NCBI GenBank assembly: GCA_031769625.1
Contig: JAUIMM010000002.1
Coordinates: 1,054,001-1,118,000 of the forward strand
Length of the DNA: 64,000 nt
Source of the DNA: Taudactylus pleione
Taxonomy: Eukaryota; Chordata; Amphibia; Anura; Myobatrachidae
Reading direction: 5' to 3'
Made by a program: the position numbers and the translations under genes. The notes under the pieces were generated by a model. It searched no databases. It was not told where the DNA came from and worked only from the letters and a program-made list of their open reading frames with translations. Shown one piece after another: positions 62,676 to 64,000 of this stretch. Each line of letters begins with the position of its first letter. Positions within the stretch are counted from its first letter, which is position 1.

Positions 62676-64000
62676 TAGGGGTGTGCACCGGCCACTTTTC
62701 GTGTTTTGTGTTTTGGTTTTGGATCTGGATCTTTCTTCGTGTTTTGGATCTGGATTGGTTTTGCCAAAACCACCCTTCCGTGTTTTGGGTTCTGGGTTTT
62801 GTGTTTTGGATCTGTATTTTTTTTTTAAAAGCATAAAAACAGCTAAAATCACAGAATTTGTTGGTTTCTCTGCTCCTATGCTATTATTAACCTCAATAAC
62901 CTTAATTTCCACTCATTTCCAGTCTATTCTGAACACCTCACACCTCACAATAGTTTTTTCATGTCCAAAAGGTTGCACCGAGGTAGCTGGATGACTATGC
63001 TAAGCGACACGAGTGGGCGGCACAAACACGTGACCCATCTAGGAGTGACACTGCAGTGGCAGACAGGATGGCAGTTAGAAAAACTAGGCCCCAAACTGTA
63101 CATAATGCAAAGAAAAAAAAGAAGTGCAAGATGGAATTGTCCTTGGGCCCTCCCACCCACCCTTATGTTGTATAAACAGGACATGCACACTTTAACAAAT
63201 CAATCATTTCAGCGCCAGGGTCTGCCACACAACTGTGGCTGAAATGATTGGTTCGTTTGGGCCCCCACAAAACAAGCTGGCAATTAATGTGTCCCTGCAC
63301 AAACTGGCTCTACGGAGGCAAGATGTCATCCTCATCCTCCTCATCCACCGATTCCTCACCCTCTTCAGTGTGTACATCCTCATCCTCACAAAGTATTAAC
63401 TCGTCCCCACTTGAATCCACCACCACAGGTCCCTCTGTACCTTCTGGAGGCTGGTCTGCCTGGAAGAGCTGATAATTCATTTTGATGAACATCATCTTCT
63501 CCACATTCTGTGGAAGCAACCTCCTACGCCTTTCGCTGACAAGGTTCCCGGCTGCACTAAACACTCTTTCGGAGTACACACTGGAGGGGGGGCAACTCAG
63601 GTAAAATAGAGCCAGCTTGTACAGGGGCCTCCAAATTGCCTCTTTTTCCTGCCAGTACAGGTATGGACTGTCTGACATGCCTACTTGGATGCTGTCACCG
63701 ATGTAATCCTCCACCATTCTGTCAATGGTGACAGTATCATATGCAGTGACAGTAGACATGTCAGAAATTGTTGCCAGGTCCTTCAGTCCGGACCAGATGT
63801 CCAAACTTGGTCCTGCCTGCCCTGCATCACCGCCAGCGGGTTGCTTAGGATACCTAAGTTTTTTCCTGGCAGCCCCAGTTGCAGGAGAAAATGAAGAAGG
63901 AGCCGTTGACGTGTCACGTTCCGCTTCAGCTGACAGTGTGTTCACCAGCAGGTCTTTGCACCTCTGCAGGCTTGTGTCGGCCGGAAAGAGAGACACCACA
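62676..64000 (-). mobile_element. Second hAT copy, cut by the window end
   Basis: It starts with the same TAGGGGTGTGCACCGGCC terminus as 39738 and is collinear with 39738-41063 with only a handful of substitutions and small indels. It lies in the same orientation, inserted next to an AT-rich TATATATAT flank. The right end and TSD are outside the window. Confidence 0.94.
63310..64000 (-). CDS. hAT transposase, C-terminal part of the second copy (partial, open at window end)
   Basis: The frame is open from the window end to TAA at 63310 and equals the last 229 residues of the 40372-43494 protein, apart from an early first residue and a Gly-to-Ala change near the end (LFQGDQ to LFQADQ). It includes the complete hAT dimerisation domain (YLYWQEKEAIW, SSVYSERVFSAAGN) and the acidic tail. 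The catalytic part lies beyond the window. Conservation of the frame suggests that this copy too may be intact. Confidence 0.9.
   Translation of the reverse strand, partial: VVSLFPADTSLQRCKDLLVNTLSAEAERDTSTAPSSFSPATGAARKKLRYPKQPAGGDAGQAGPSLDIWSGLKDLATISDMSTVTAYDTVTIDRMVEDYIGDSIQVGMSDSPYLYWQEKEAIWRPLYKLALFYLSCPPSSVYSERVFSAAGNLVSERRRRLLPQNVEKMMFIKMNYQLFQADQPPEGTEGPVVVDSSGDELILCEDEDVHTEEGEESVDEEDEDDILPP

Overview
The window looks like transposon-rich genomic DNA of a vertebrate, most likely an anuran amphibian. The reasons are spliced genes with GT..AG introns, hAT, PIF/Harbinger and Tc1 transposons beside L1-like and Penelope-like retroelements, many short palindromic MITEs, and one host gene of a kinase type I recall as expanded in frogs. 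The species assignment is inference. No prokaryotic operon, CRISPR array, rRNA or tRNA gene was recognised.

Layout. 1-7752: an apparently complete PIF/Harbinger element (74-7749, TSD TTA). It carries an intact spliced DDE transposase on + and two separate SANT/Myb-like genes on -, one on each side. 7753-11520: a minus-strand L1-like LINE with ORF1 remnants and the far 3' end of ORF2 but no reverse transcriptase. 11523-12520: a palindromic MITE, a Penelope-like (PLE) fragment and a Tc1 fragment packed together. 12521-17580: a plus-strand, frameshifted L1-like LINE with ORF1, endonuclease and RT motifs. 18249-27660: MITEs, PLE debris and three tandem arrays.

27732-36918 (minus strand) holds the one convincing host gene. 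It is a nine-exon AGC-type protein kinase of 492 residues whose splice phases join into one open frame. Its introns carry MITEs and a 24-bp minisatellite, and a 31-bp minisatellite begins about 70 bp beyond its stop codon.

37456-46882: nested DNA transposons. The centre is a hAT element (39738-45954, perfect 8-bp TSD) with an intact 1040-codon transposase and a 12-copy 160-bp array. It is inserted in a decayed Tc1 element. 46911-52105: MITEs, a telomere-like interspersed repeat and a 33-bp array of about 21 copies. 52310-58853: PLE copies with hammerhead-like motifs and two large palindromes.

59091-62014 is a direct duplicate of 1-73 plus 7753-10611 that lacks the Harbinger element, so the window contains both the filled and the empty insertion site. 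At 62676 a second, nearly identical hAT copy begins and runs off the window end.

Most other sequence is decayed or unclassified repeat. Apart from the kinase and one doubtful exon at 22925-23044, I see no host coding sequence.
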